A stretch of DNA of 64,000 bases from Endomicrobium sp. GTDB taxonomy: Bacteria > Elusimicrobiota > Endomicrobiia > Endomicrobiales > Endomicrobiaceae. Below the pieces are notes generated by a model that was not told the origin of the DNA, searched no databases, and saw only the letters and a list, made by a program, of their open reading frames with translations. Position numbers and translations under genes: made by a program. The stretch is taken from contig JAISLA010000004.1 of the NCBI GenBank assembly GCA_031260705.1, positions 1 through 64,000 on the forward strand, written 5' to 3'. Positions 53,637 through 63,348 of this stretch are shown in pieces. Positions within the stretch are counted from its first letter, which is position 1. Every line of letters starts with the position of its first letter.

Positions 53637-55160
53637 ATGCTTTCGCTTATTTATTCCGCGGCTATTAACGGCATAGAGGCGGATATAGTTGAAGTTGAAA
53701 CGTATATTTCGTCCGGAATGCCTGTTTTTTCTATAGTGGGTCTTCCTGACGCTGCGGTTAAAGAGTCTCGCGACAGAGTTACAGCCGCAATGAAAAATTC
53801 AGGATTTGATTTTCCGTCAAGAAAAATCACCGTTAATTTAGCTCCCGCAGACATCAAAAAAGAGGGTGGTATTTTTGACTTGTCTATAGCTTTGGGGATA
53901 CTTGCTGCAAACGGTAAAATAAAAAAAGAGAATTTACGTAGATTTTGTGCAGCAGGCGAGTTATCTTTAGACGGCAAAATAAGGAAAGTTAAAGGTGTTT
54001 TGCCTATATCTTTGAGTTTACAAAAAAACAAAATAAAAGATTTTATAGTACCTGTTGCAAATAGGCAGGAAGCAGCTGCTGCGGGAAAAGTGAATATATT
54101 TCCGTTTAAAACTCTTGCTGAGATTGTTAAATTTATTAACGGCGAGCTGAATTGCGAGCCTTATGTTTATAATGCGTATGATTTAGACGCTGACAGTGTT
54201 GATGTGGACTGTGATTTTGCCGACGTAAAAGGTCAGAAGAATGCAAGACGAGCCGCTGAAATTGCGGCCGCGGGAAGCCATAATATAATAATGTCGGGTC
54301 CTCCCGGTTCGGGAAAAACTATGATAGCAAAGCGTATTCCCGGCATACTTCCTCCGATGACTTTTGACGAAGCTATCGAGACTACCAGAATATGGGCTGT
54401 ATCGGGTCGTGCCTTTGTGGGTGGCTTGATAAAGCGGCGTACTTTCAGAAGTCCGCACCATACTTCTTCAGCCGTAGCTTTAGCGGGAGGCGGAACGTAT
54501 CCCAGACCCGGAGAAGTAAGTCTTTCGCATAACGGAGTTTTGTTTTTAGATGAATTTGCAGAATTCAGAAGAGACGCCCTTGAAGTTTTGCGTCAGCCTT
54601 TGGAGGATAAAAAAATAACCGTTTCAAGGGCAAAGATCAGTTTTATTTTTCCGGCTTCTTTTATGCTTGTTGCGGCGATGAATCCCTGTCCGTGCGGAAA
54701 TCTGGGACATAGGGAAAAAGAATGTGTTTGTAATCCTTATCAGATAAGGAAGTATCAGAGTAGAATTTCAGATCCTTTAATGGATAGAATTGATATTCAC
54801 GTTGAAGTGCCGGCTTTAAAATTTTCTGAACTTTCGACTTTAAACGACGATTCTGAAAGTTCGGCAGGCATAAGAGAAAGAGTTGTAAAGGCTAGAGAAA
54901 TTCAGAATGCGAGATTTCTAGGAAGTGGCATATATGCAAATGCTCAGATGCAGTCAAAAGAAATAAAAAAATATTGCGTTTTAGACGGCAATGCTTTTGA
55001 AATGCTTAAGACTACGGTTGAAAAATTAAATTTTTCGGCGAGATCTTACGACAAAATTTTGAAAGTTTCAAGAACAATTGCGGACTTGGACGGCAGTGAT
55101 ATAATTAAAACAAACCATATAGCGGAAGCCGTGCGGTATAGATTTTTTGACAGGGTATAA
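53637..55160 (+). CDS. comM: ComM/YifB-family AAA+ ATPase
   Basis: 507 residues; Mg-chelatase-like ATPase shown in Vibrio to be a branch-migration helicase for natural transformation. N-terminal Lon-like domain (VGLPDAAVKESRDRV), Walker A GPPGSGKTMIAKR (about residue 224), Walker B VLFLDEFAEF, and a Cys4 group in NPCPCGNLGHREKECVCNP. Intact, suggesting DNA uptake or recombination is kept. Its -10 region overlaps the end of the frameshifted gene before it. Confidence 0.95.
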   Translation: MLSLIYSAAINGIEADIVEVETYISSGMPVFSIVGLPDAAVKESRDRVTAAMKNSGFDFPSRKITVNLAPADIKKEGGIFDLSIALGILAANGKIKKENLRRFCAAGELSLDGKIRKVKGVLPISLSLQKNKIKDFIVPVANRQEAAAAGKVNIFPFKTLAEIVKFINGELNCEPYVYNAYDLDADSVDVDCDFADVKGQKNARRAAEIAAAGSHNIIMSGPPGSGKTMIAKRIPGILPPMTFDEAIETTRIWAVSGRAFVGGLIKRRTFRSPHHTSSAVALAGGGTYPRPGEVSLSHNGVLFLDEFAEFRRDALEVLRQPLEDKKITVSRAKISFIFPASFMLVAAMNPCPCGNLGHREKECVCNPYQIRKYQSRISDPLMDRIDIHVEVPALKFSELSTLNDDSESSAGIRERVVKAREIQNARFLGSGIYANAQMQSKEIKKYCVLDGNAFEMLKTTVEKLNFSARSYDKILKVSRTIADLDGSDIIKTNHIAEAVRYRFFDRV

Positions 55161-55211
55161 CGAAAAGGAATTAAAAAAGATATCTGGAGACGAAACGAAA
55201 TAAGAAAGTAT

Positions 55212-55622
55212 ATGAAAAAGTATTTAAGGGAATTTGATAAGTTGATAAATATATTTGCAACTCTGCGTTCTAAAAACGGATGCATGTGGGACAGGGAACA
55301 GACGCATGAATCTCTTGTGAAACATTTGTTTTCGGAAGCAGAAGAAGTAAAGAAAGCGGTTAAAAATGGGGATATAGACAATCTTGAGGAAGAATTGGGC
55401 GATATTCTGCTTCAGGTTATATTTCATGCACAGATTGCGAAAGAAAACAAAAGTTTTAATATTGCTGGAGTGATAGAAAAACTGAACAAAAAACTTATCC
55501 GAAGACATCCGCATGTATTTGGTGAATATAAAGTTAAAAACACAAAAGATATTGAAGTTATATGGGAAAAAGTCAAAGCGGAAGAAAAAACTTTTTTGAA
55601 AAAATGTAAAATTGAGAAATAA
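55212..55622 (+). CDS. mazG: MazG-family nucleoside triphosphate pyrophosphohydrolase
   Basis: 136 residues: one MazG domain with WDREQTHESLVKHLFSEAEEV and LEEELGDILLQVIFHA, giving the ExxE...ExxD metal site. E. coli MazG has two such domains; this is a one-domain form. It hydrolyses NTPs or damaged dNTPs to monophosphates. The stop lies 20 bases before the hppA ATG. Confidence 0.92.
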   Translation: MKKYLREFDKLINIFATLRSKNGCMWDREQTHESLVKHLFSEAEEVKKAVKNGDIDNLEEELGDILLQVIFHAQIAKENKSFNIAGVIEKLNKKLIRRHPHVFGEYKVKNTKDIEVIWEKVKAEEKTFLKKCKIEK

Positions 55623-55641
55623 TTTTTTGGAGGTAGTATGT

Positions 55642-58056
55642 ATGTTAAATAGAGTCTTTTCATTGAGAAAAGTTGCGGTGGCTTTTGCGTTTATAATTGC
55701 GGCTGTCAGTCGTTCTTTTGCAAGCGAAGCGAATTTGATTATTCCGGATTTGGCTTCCGTCGGATTTTTTGGAAATGCGATTGACGGCAAAACACTTTTG
55801 ATGTCCGGTTTTCTCATCTGCATTTTCGGCTTGTTTTTTGGACTTTATCATTTTTGGAGCATTAAAAATCTGCCGGTTCACAAATCAATGAAATCAATTT
55901 CGGAACTTATCTATGAAACCTGCAAAACATATCTTGTAACTCAGGGAAAATTCATATTTATACTTGAAGTTTTGCTTGCGGCTATAATAGTTGTATATTT
56001 TGGACTGTTGCAGCATTTTGGAGCGGTTAAAGTTATTACAATAGTGCTTTGCAGCATTATAGGAATTCTCGGAAGCTGCACTGTGGCATGGTTTGGCATG
56101 AGAATCAATACTTTTGCAAATTCAAGGACTGCTTTCGCAAGTTTGAAAGGAAACCCCTTTCCTCTTTATGCGATACCGCTTCGCGCTGGTATGAGCATAG
56201 GAATGCTTTTAATAAGCATTGAACTTTTTATAATGCTTACAATTCTTCTCTTTATTCCTTCAGATTTTGCAGGTGCTTGCTTTATAGGATTTGCAATCGG
56301 CGAGTCGCTTGGCGCTTCGGTTCTTAGAATAGCGGGCGGAATATTTACAAAAATTGCTGATATAGGTTCGGATTTAATGAAAATTGTTTTTAATATTAAA
56401 GAGGACGACGCAAGAAATCCTGGTGTTATAGCGGATTGCACGGGCGACAATGCCGGCGATTCTGTAGGACCTACCGCAGACGGTTTTGAAACTTACGGCG
56501 TCACCGGCGTCGCTTTGGTGACATTTATAGTTCTTGCCGTAAATGATCCTGTTTTGCAGGTTAAACTTCTTGTGTGGATTTTTGTAATGCGTTTAATAAT
56601 GCTTATATCAAGCGCTCTTTCTTATGGAATCAGTTCAGCAATCGCAAAAGCGAGATACGACACTACAGATAAAATGAATTTTGAAACTCCGTTGACATTT
56701 CTCGTATGGATAACCTCGATAGTATCAATTGCTTTGACTTTTGCAGTTTCTAAAATCGTAATCGGTGATTTGGGTGACGGAACTCTTTGGTGGAAACTTT
56801 CGCTTATTATAAGCTGCGGGACGATAGCGGGCGCAATAATACCGGAGATCGTAAAAATTTTTACTTCTGTGAAAAGCGCTTTTGTACAGAATGTTGTTAC
56901 TTCCTCAAAACACGGCGGAGCATCGCTCAATGTTCTTGCTGGTCTTACTGCTGGGAATTTCAGCGCATACTGGATGGGCATTGCGATAATAATTCTCATG
57001 GGTATTGCTTATGCAATCAGTTTACATGGGCTTAGCTTAATCATGATAGCTCCCGCTGTATTTGCTTTCGGTCTTGTTGCTTTCGGGTTTTTGGGTATGG
57101 GACCTGTTACCATTGCGGTTGATTCTTATGGTCCTGTAACCGATAATGCGCAGTCGGTGTATGAACTTTCGCTGATTGAAAGTATTCCCAATATCGGCAA
57201 GGAAATTGAGAGAGATTTCGGATTTAAGCCTTCTTTCAGTAAATCAAAAATATTGCTTGAGGAAAATGACGGTGCGGGAAACACTTTTAAAGCTACGGCA
57301 AAGCCCGTTCTTATAGGAACTGCTGTCGTGGGCGCGACGACGATGATATTCTCGACGATAGTTATGCTTACCGATGGTCTTACGACGGGGCTTGACAAGT
57401 TGTCGCTTTTACATGCTCCTTTCCTGCTTGGTTTGATTGCCGGCGGAGCCGTAATTTACTGGTTTACGGGTTCTTCTAATCATGCTGTGACAAGCGGTGC
57501 CTATAAAGCCGTCGAGTTCATTAAAAATAATATAAAACTTGACGGAAGTTCGGATAGAGCTTCAACCGAAGATTCCAAGAAAGTTGTTGAAATATGTACG
57601 AAATATGCGCAGAAAGGCATGGTAAATCTGTTCTTAGTTATTTTCTTCACAACGCTTGCTTTTGCGTTTATAGAGCCTTATTTCTTTATAGGCTATCTTA
57701 TTTCAATAGCATTATTTGGTCTTTTTCAGGCAATATTTATGGCAAATGCCGGCGGAGCATGGGACAATGCGAAGAAATTCGTTGAAGTTGATTTGCGTGA
57801 AAAAGGAACAAAACTTCATAAAGCTACTGTTGTCGGCGATACGGTTGGAGATCCATTTAAAGACACTTCTTCCGTTGCGATGAATCCTATAATTAAGTTT
57901 ACGACACTTTTCGGGCTTCTTGCATTGGAACTTGCACTGATACTTGCTGAAAAAGAGTGTTTAAATGCTGTTCTTGCGGTTGTATTCTTTTGTATAGCGG
58001 TTATATTTGTAGTAAAATCGTTTACGGATATGCGCGCTAAAGACGATGGAAAATGA
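55642..58056 (+). CDS. hppA: Membrane-bound ion-pumping pyrophosphatase, divergent type
   Basis: 804 residues, about 16 helices plus an N-terminal signal-like segment. It couples PPi hydrolysis to H+ and/or Na+ export. The pyrophosphate site is present (EDDARNPGVIAD, then GDNAGDSVGPTADGFETYG; GDTVGDPFKDTSS). That second motif and Lys in GNTFKATAK (not Ala, as in K+-dependent forms) suggest a K+-independent, divergent clade of mPPases rather than the plant-like type; this subgrouping is inference. GGAGG lies 8 bases before the ATG at 55642. It saves PPi energy, as expected in a fermenter. Confidence 0.94.
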   Translation: MLNRVFSLRKVAVAFAFIIAAVSRSFASEANLIIPDLASVGFFGNAIDGKTLLMSGFLICIFGLFFGLYHFWSIKNLPVHKSMKSISELIYETCKTYLVTQGKFIFILEVLLAAIIVVYFGLLQHFGAVKVITIVLCSIIGILGSCTVAWFGMRINTFANSRTAFASLKGNPFPLYAIPLRAGMSIGMLLISIELFIMLTILLFIPSDFAGACFIGFAIGESLGASVLRIAGGIFTKIADIGSDLMKIVFNIKEDDARNPGVIADCTGDNAGDSVGPTADGFETYGVTGVALVTFIVLAVNDPVLQVKLLVWIFVMRLIMLISSALSYGISSAIAKARYDTTDKMNFETPLTFLVWITSIVSIALTFAVSKIVIGDLGDGTLWWKLSLIISCGTIAGAIIPEIVKIFTSVKSAFVQNVVTSSKHGGASLNVLAGLTAGNFSAYWMGIAIIILMGIAYAISLHGLSLIMIAPAVFAFGLVAFGFLGMGPVTIAVDSYGPVTDNAQSVYELSLIESIPNIGKEIERDFGFKPSFSKSKILLEENDGAGNTFKATAKPVLIGTAVVGATTMIFSTIVMLTDGLTTGLDKLSLLHAPFLLGLIAGGAVIYWFTGSSNHAVTSGAYKAVEFIKNNIKLDGSSDRASTEDSKKVVEICTKYAQKGMVNLFLVIFFTTLAFAFIEPYFFIGYLISIALFGLFQAIFMANAGGAWDNAKKFVEVDLREKGTKLHKATVVGDTVGDPFKDTSSVAMNPIIKFTTLFGLLALELALILAEKECLNAVLAVVFFCIAVIFVVKSFTDMRAKDDGK

Positions 58057-58120
58057 TGTTCATTTATTCCTTTTGTTCGTTTTAAAAATAAAAAATACTC
58101 TGCAGAACTAGATTTACGCT

Positions 58121-58461
58121 ATGATATTTCCTCTTAAAGTCGAAAAAGAATATAATCAGTTATTGGCAGATAATACGGCTGACCTGCGGCGGCAAATAAA
58201 CAATCTGGTTGGTTTTATAATAAGATATTTTGCGTTGTTTGTGCTGGCGTCCCTTTTCTTTCTTATTCGGAAGTTTAATTTTGCTGCAGGCTGGCTTTTA
58301 GTGTGTTGGCGTTATCACATTTGATTACGGCTGTATACCCTATTTATTTCTTGTTACCAATAGAAATATAAGAGGAAACAACAGAAGATACGCTACAGGT
58401 TTTGCAGAGACTATGGTTGAAGAAAATCCGATATGGACTAAATTTCCTTACGGGAAATAAG
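58121..58461 (+). pseudogene. Frameshifted small membrane protein gene
   Basis: The frame from 58121 has a charged N-terminus, one long hydrophobic stretch (FIIRYFALFVLASLFFLI), and stops at 58324. Reading on in the next frame from about 58310 gives GVITFDYGCIPYLFLV and then NRNIRGNNRRYATGFAETMV to a stop at 58461. One shift therefore restores about 113 residues. Family not recognised. Confidence 0.5.
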
Positions 58462-58600
58462 ATTTAGCCGCTTGTGCTATAACAGCAAAACAGATGAAAA
58501 ATGTCTTTATTGTAGTAAAATTCAGTTTTTTAAGATTTTAAAACGTTTTTGAACTTTATATAAAACCGATGCCGGACTAAATGTTTCAGTCGAGATAAGA

Positions 58601-58611
58601 GGGGGGGGGGG
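58601..58611. repeat. Eleven-base G homopolymer, intergenic
   Basis: Eleven G, the longest homopolymer of G/C in the window, in the spacer about 80 bases before the M50-type gene at 58692. At that distance it could sit near the promoter of the following operon, a known place for slippage-based control in other bacteria, but no promoter was identified around it. Confidence 0.7.
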
Positions 58612-58691
58612 AATGTCCATTATTTTAATTTTTAAAATCTCTCTTTTCTGCAAATTCAATCTTGAGAACTTTTTTATATAAAGACGGTAAA

Positions 58692-59381
58692 ATGAAGTTT
58701 TTGAGGAATATTTTTGCATTTTTATTGATACCGGCAATCAGCGGTGCTGGATATACGTTTATTAAAAATTTTCTGTACTTTACGGTTTCCGCCGGAAATC
58801 GGTATATTCCGTTTTGGATAGGAATTTTATGTTATGTTGTATTTCAAATTATCCTTTACAAACCGATGAAAACTTATGTGTTTGGACATGAACTTTCTCA
58901 TGCGATAGTCGGGATTTTAAGCGGTGCAAAGATTAAAAAATTTAATGTTGGAAAAGAATCCGGAAGCATAGTTTTAACTAAAGATAATATTTGGATAACG
59001 CTTGCTCCGTATTTTTTTCCGATATATACTTTCGCAGTAATAATAATTTATATTTTTCTGGGCTGGTTTATCAATATAAACCAGTTTTACGGATATTTTC
59101 TTTTTCTTGCAGGTTTTTCAATAGCTTTTCACGTTGCTCTTACGATATATATCCTTTCTATAGAACAGTCCGACCTGAAGATTTATGGAACATTTTTTTC
59201 TTATGTTATAATTTTTATGGTAAATATCGCAGTATTTGTTTTGCTTGCGGCTTTGGTTTTTCCATACGATATAGTCGTAAAAGATATTTTCTTGCGGATT
59301 TTTGGTAATATAGCAGACATCTATAAATTTATATATGCCGGGGTATTGGAAATATGGTCGGCGTTCCGAAAGATGAGATAA
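58692..59381 (+). CDS. M50-type membrane metalloprotease-like protein
   Basis: 229 residues, about six membrane helices. FGHELSHAIVGILSGAK gives the HExxH-type zinc motif in a helix, followed by a typical strand (GKESGSIVL), as in the small Peptidase_M50B-like family. Start chosen at 58692 with AGACGG upstream; the frame is open ten codons further back. It overlaps the next gene by 28 bases. Substrate unknown. Confidence 0.75.
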   Translation: MKFLRNIFAFLLIPAISGAGYTFIKNFLYFTVSAGNRYIPFWIGILCYVVFQIILYKPMKTYVFGHELSHAIVGILSGAKIKKFNVGKESGSIVLTKDNIWITLAPYFFPIYTFAVIIIYIFLGWFININQFYGYFLFLAGFSIAFHVALTIYILSIEQSDLKIYGTFFSYVIIFMVNIAVFVLLAALVFPYDIVVKDIFLRIFGNIADIYKFIYAGVLEIWSAFRKMR

Positions 59382-59956
59382 AGAGAAAAGGATTTCATTT
59401 GCTTTCTCTTATATATGTGTTTGGATATTGGTATCTCCCTAAAACTGCGGTTGTCTGTGGTCTTGTCATTGCGATTGTCATTGTTGTTTTATTTGAGTAT
59501 TTGAGATTTAAAATTCCCAGACTTAATAATTTCTTCAAAAATAATTTTAAAGGGTTTTACAGACCTGAAGAAGCCGATAAAATCAGCGCTTTAACCGGCA
59601 CATTATCCGGAGCTTTGCTCGCTATTGTGATGTTTCCAAACAGATATATGGTGTTTGCAAGTTTTCTTTACTTTGCGTTCGGTGATTCTACTGCGGCTTT
59701 AGCGGGTAAAATTTTTGGCAGACATAAAACTTTTGCGGGAAAAACTCTGGAAGGCAGCTTGGCATGTTTTACGGTTTGTTTTATAGCAGGACTTTTTATC
59801 TTTAACTGGCAGTTTGCGCTGGCAGGGGCTTTTATAGCGGCAATAGTTGAAGCGATACCGTGGAAGATAAGTGACAATTTTTGGATGCAAATGATTAATG
59901 CTGGAGTTTTAACGCTGTTGTCATATATAGCGTCTCCTGTGAATTATATCAGATAA
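59354..59956 (+). CDS. CTP-transferase/dolichol-kinase-like membrane protein
   Basis: 200 residues, about six membrane helices. KRKGFHLLSL near the start, FGDSTAALAGKIFGRHK and GKTLEGSLACFTVCF are the motifs of the SEC59/phosphatidate-cytidylyltransferase-like family (also phytol or dolichol kinases). It probably transfers phosphate from CTP to a lipid alcohol. It overlaps the M50-type gene, so both are translated together. Confidence 0.82.
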   Translation: MVGVPKDEIKRKGFHLLSLIYVFGYWYLPKTAVVCGLVIAIVIVVLFEYLRFKIPRLNNFFKNNFKGFYRPEEADKISALTGTLSGALLAIVMFPNRYMVFASFLYFAFGDSTAALAGKIFGRHKTFAGKTLEGSLACFTVCFIAGLFIFNWQFALAGAFIAAIVEAIPWKISDNFWMQMINAGVLTLLSYIASPVNYIR

Positions 59957-60029
59957 TGTATCATAGTTTTTGGGGAGATTTTGTCTGCTTTGCGCGCGGA
60001 AATCCGAAGGGCCGCGAAATATTTGTAAA

Positions 60030-60752
60030 ATGAAAAAATTTATTGTTTTAATACTTCTTTTTTTTGCAGGCGTATGTTTTGCACAGGTAAAAACATTTTA
60101 TTCAGATGGATCTAAAGATATCGGTAAAGTCGCTTTAACTTTTGACGACGGTCCCGGTAAAGCAACTGAAAAAATTTTGGAAATACTGGAAGAGAAAAAT
60201 GTTAAAGCCTCATTTTTTATGCTCGGCGTAAGCGTGCAGAAAAATCCCGCCGGCGCAAAGGCGGTTGCTGCAGCAGGTCATGAAGTTGCAAACCACACTT
60301 ACGGACATATAAATTTCTACGCTTACAAAGATAAAGATAAAACAGATAAGATGGAAAAAGAACTTTTACGCAGCGAGAATATAATAAAAGAGGCGACCGG
60401 CGTTGAACCGTTTTTAGTGCGTTTTCCATATGGTTATTCAAAATCTGATGCTGTGGAAGTGGCAAAAAAGTATGACTGTTGCTTAATAAACTGGAGTTTC
60501 GGCTGCGACTGGGAAAAAATAACAGCTGGAGAAATGCATGATAAATATAAAAAAGCTATAAAAAACAGCGCAATATTTTTAATGCACGATTTACATGAAA
60601 ATGAAAAAGTATTGTCGTTTTTAAGCGATTTTATAGATGAGATTAAACAAATGGGTTACGAAATAGTTCCTGTGAGCGAACTTTTAAATTTAAAGCGGGA
60701 CAGATATTTTGATTTTGCTGATTCAGAAAAGACGGAGACGGCGGCGAGGTAA
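60030..60752 (+). CDS. Secreted NodB-type polysaccharide deacetylase
   Basis: 240 residues from the ATG at 60030, which starts a signal peptide (KKFIVLILLFFAGVCFAQ). The NodB domain has LTFDDGPG (catalytic Asp pair), NHTYGH (metal His), RFPYGYSK and the late LMHDLHEN motif. It removes acetyl groups from peptidoglycan or another amino-sugar polymer in the periplasm. The frame is open further upstream, but only the chosen start gives a signal peptide. Confidence 0.92.
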   Translation: MKKFIVLILLFFAGVCFAQVKTFYSDGSKDIGKVALTFDDGPGKATEKILEILEEKNVKASFFMLGVSVQKNPAGAKAVAAAGHEVANHTYGHINFYAYKDKDKTDKMEKELLRSENIIKEATGVEPFLVRFPYGYSKSDAVEVAKKYDCCLINWSFGCDWEKITAGEMHDKYKKAIKNSAIFLMHDLHENEKVLSFLSDFIDEIKQMGYEIVPVSELLNLKRDRYFDFADSEKTETAAR

Positions 60753-60963
60753 ATGCAAGGTAAAGTTTTTTAAATTAATGAAGATAAGTTGTCTAAACTT
60801 TTTGAAGCTGACGGATAATCATTCAATGTGTTCTTCTTTTCATTTTACATAATATAATATTGCCATGTACCTGTATTTTACTGAAAATTTTATGTTGATT
60901 TTCTATGTATTTAGCGTTTTGATATTGGCTAAAACTTATTCTGTCGCTTTTGCGTAAAACGAT

Positions 60964-61680
60964 TTAGATGGTCAGTTTAATAATATATTTGACGGCAAGA
61001 ATGACAATCGCACCGACAAACAGCATAAAGGGCGCAAGTCTGTTTTTGCATTTATGAGTTTCTGGAATTAAATCTGAAGCGGAAAGAAAGATAAAAGAAC
61101 CTGCTGTTAAACCAAGCAGAGCGCCGAGAACAGACGTAGATATATCTTTAAACAAAAATATTCCTGAAATTGTGCCTACCGGGGTAAAACATGCCGTGAG
61201 AAGCGAAAAATTAAAAATTTTCTTTTTGGAAGCGCCGTTGTGCAATAGAATCCCTGAAATTGTTATTCCGTCAGGCAGTTTGTGCAGCAGAATTGCAATA
61301 GCTGTGAGGATTCCTATGCTGTCGTTTACTTCAAACCCTACGGCAATTATAAGTCCGTCAATCATAGAATGCAGAGACAGTCCTGCAATCGATGTTACTC
61401 CCGTGTGCTTTGAACATTCTTCGTCGTGGCACGGATGAAATAAAACAACAAACTGCAGAAAAAACATGATTAAAAATCCCAGCAGAGCGAAAATCATTGT
61501 TTCGTAGTTCAGTTCCAGCCCTTCAGGTATCAAATGAGCAAATGCAAGTGCGAGCATTACACCTGCCGCAAAATTTATTATTAGAAAAGAATTTTTTTCA
61601 GACCATTTATGAAATATCAGTATTATAAGAGCGCCCAGCATTGCCGCACTTGCGGCTATAAGTGAATAAATAATTTCCAT
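60964..61680 (-). CDS. ZIP-family metal transporter
   Basis: 238 residues, about eight helices. LHSMIDGLIIAVGFE and LLHKLPDGITISGILL are the two metal-binding helices (IV and V) of ZIP proteins; a His/Asp/Glu/Cys-rich loop (HPCHDEECSKH) lies between helices III and IV. It imports zinc, iron or another divalent metal. A CDF-like gene lies upstream in the same orientation. Confidence 0.92.
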   Translation of the reverse strand: MEIIYSLIAASAAMLGALIILIFHKWSEKNSFLIINFAAGVMLALAFAHLIPEGLELNYETMIFALLGFLIMFFLQFVVLFHPCHDEECSKHTGVTSIAGLSLHSMIDGLIIAVGFEVNDSIGILTAIAILLHKLPDGITISGILLHNGASKKKIFNFSLLTACFTPVGTISGIFLFKDISTSVLGALLGLTAGSFIFLSASDLIPETHKCKNRLAPFMLFVGAIVILAVKYIIKLTI

Positions 61681-61753
61681 TTTTTCTCCAATTTGTTTTT
61701 ATCTTTTTTATAATATTGAATTGCGGTTTTTGCGGATTACAGACAAAAGTGTC

Positions 61754-62290
61754 TCATTTATTTTTTAACATTTTAAAGGAATTTTTAATTAAAAGTACCG
61801 AGTTTATCATAATTAAAACAGCAAAGAATATACTTAAATAAGAATCTAAAAGAACTGTTTTTTTTAGGACAGGAACTGAAAATCCCGTTATAATCAAAAG
61901 GGACATCAGAGCTGTAAAAATGAATTTCCCGTAAATGAAGAAACAGATGACAAGTCCGGCAAATACTATGGATGTGATTATTTCTGCAAGCGGTATATTT
62001 ATAATTTTTGGTGGTGTTATCGCATTAAGAGTTCTGCTTATCATAATCAAAGCCAAAATAAAAAGAACCGATGCGTTTAAAATGATTGAAATAAACTGCG
62101 CTTTTCTAAAACCCTCATATATATCATTTAAGTTTGCAAGTTTTGGAAGCAGCGAAAAAGCATCTGAAATGATTAATCCCGCATAAGTGAATAAAGCAAG
62201 ACTTTTAGAATAAAAAGCACCTGCCGTTTGCAAGAGTATCAGCAAAAGACTAATACTTAAAACGACAAACGGCTTTACAGATTCTTTCAT
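61754..62290 (-). CDS. CDF-like membrane protein lacking the metal site
   Basis: 178 residues, about five helices. SLALFTYAGLIISDAF matches helix II of cation diffusion facilitators, where the metal motif is normally HxxxD; here the His is Leu. The C-terminal LLDSYLSIFFAVLIMINSVLLIKNSF matches CDF helices V-VI (LDP..S), but the cytosolic C-terminal domain is absent. So it is a shortened CDF-type protein, possibly inactive or with a changed role. It lies between pyk and the ZIP gene on one strand. Confidence 0.6.
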   Translation of the reverse strand: MKESVKPFVVLSISLLLILLQTAGAFYSKSLALFTYAGLIISDAFSLLPKLANLNDIYEGFRKAQFISIILNASVLFILALIMISRTLNAITPPKIINIPLAEIITSIVFAGLVICFFIYGKFIFTALMSLLIITGFSVPVLKKTVLLDSYLSIFFAVLIMINSVLLIKNSFKMLKNK

Positions 62291-62313
62291 TTTCTAAGCG
62301 GCATGGCAGATTT

Positions 62314-63348
62314 TTATTTTGTTCCATCAAATATAGAGTTGTTTTCCTCAGTAAATTTTATAATATTTCTCATTATTTCCACAGCTTTATCGGGATACTG
62401 GCCTATGGCTGTTTCCGCAGAGAGCATAACGTAATCGGTTCCGTCTATGACGGCGTTTGCGACGTCGCTTACTTCAGCTCTTGTCGGTATAGGGTTTTTA
62501 ATCATGCTCTCAAGCATTTGAGTTGCGGTTATTACAAATTTTTTGTGCTCTGTACATTTCTTTATTATGTTTTTCTGTGTTGCAGGAACTGTCCATAGAG
62601 GTATTGAAATTCCCATGTCGCCTCTTGCAACCATTATACCGTCGCAGGTTTCAAAAATCTGTATAAGATTGTCGATTCCTGCTTTATCTTCAATTTTTGC
62701 GATAAGTTTGCAGGTGGTATTTTTTTCCGATTTTAAAATGTCTGCCAGTGGTTTCATATCTGCGGCGTTTCTGACAAAAGAGTTTGCAACAAAATCTACA
62801 TTATGCTTTACCGCAAAAAGCATATCTTCGCGGTCTTTTTCTTCAATCAGCGGGAATTTAAGATCAGCCTGCGGAATATTTACACCTTTGTGCGTTTTTA
62901 AAACGTAATCCATTTGGACTTCTGTAACAAGCTCGTCTTTTTTTGAAGATAAAACTTTAAAAGTGAGGTTGCCGTCATCTATAAAAATAGTAAATCCTTT
63001 TTTTATATCGGTTAGAGAATTACGGTAATCTATAGAGATCTCTTTATTATTGCCGACAATTTTTTTGTTTGTAAGAATAAGTTTCTGTTTCTTTTTTAAT
63101 TCTGCTTTACCGCCTTTAATTTTCCCGATTCTTATTCTGTGACCTTCAAGATCAGCAAGAATTTTTACATTCTTTTTATATTTCTTGTTTAAAAGTTTTA
63201 TTAAAGAAAGATCTTCTTCGTGTTCATCACATGTCCCGTGCGAAAAATTAAGCCTGACTACCGTCATGCCGCTGTCGGACATTTTTTTTAAAACTTGAAG
63301 GGAACGTGTTGACGGTCCCATTGTACAAATAATTCCTGTCTTAGTCAC
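62314..63348 (-). CDS. pyk: Pyruvate kinase lacking the C-terminal domain
   Basis: 344 residues. The barrel and B domain are complete: VRLNFSHGT, the [11 protein letters not shown] strand, [10 protein letters not shown] (catalytic Lys), [19 protein letters not shown] and the late [12 protein letters not shown] motif. It ends right after the barrel, whereas most pyruvate kinases have about 120 more residues with the allosteric C-domain. The stop is clean, and no C-domain coding is seen in the 24 bases before the next gene. Likely still catalyses PEP + ADP to pyruvate + ATP, without allosteric control. Confidence 0.88.
   Translation of the reverse strand: MTKTGIICTMGPSTRSLQVLKKMSDSGMTVVRLNFSHGTCDEHEEDLSLIKLLNKKYKKNVKILADLEGHRIRIGKIKGGKAELKKKQKLILTNKKIVGNNKEISIDYRNSLTDIKKGFTIFIDDGNLTFKVLSSKKDELVTEVQMDYVLKTHKGVNIPQADLKFPLIEEKDREDMLFAVKHNVDFVANSFVRNAADMKPLADILKSEKNTTCKLIAKIEDKAGIDNLIQIFETCDGIMVARGDMGISIPLWTVPATQKNIIKKCTEHKKFVITATQMLESMIKNPIPTRAEVSDVANAVIDGTDYVMLSAETAIGQYPDKAVEIMRNIIKFTEENNSIFDGTK

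Noticed and set aside
53651..54031. Minus-strand open frame inside comM
   Set aside because: Antisense to a fully supported AAA+ ATPase gene with conserved motifs.
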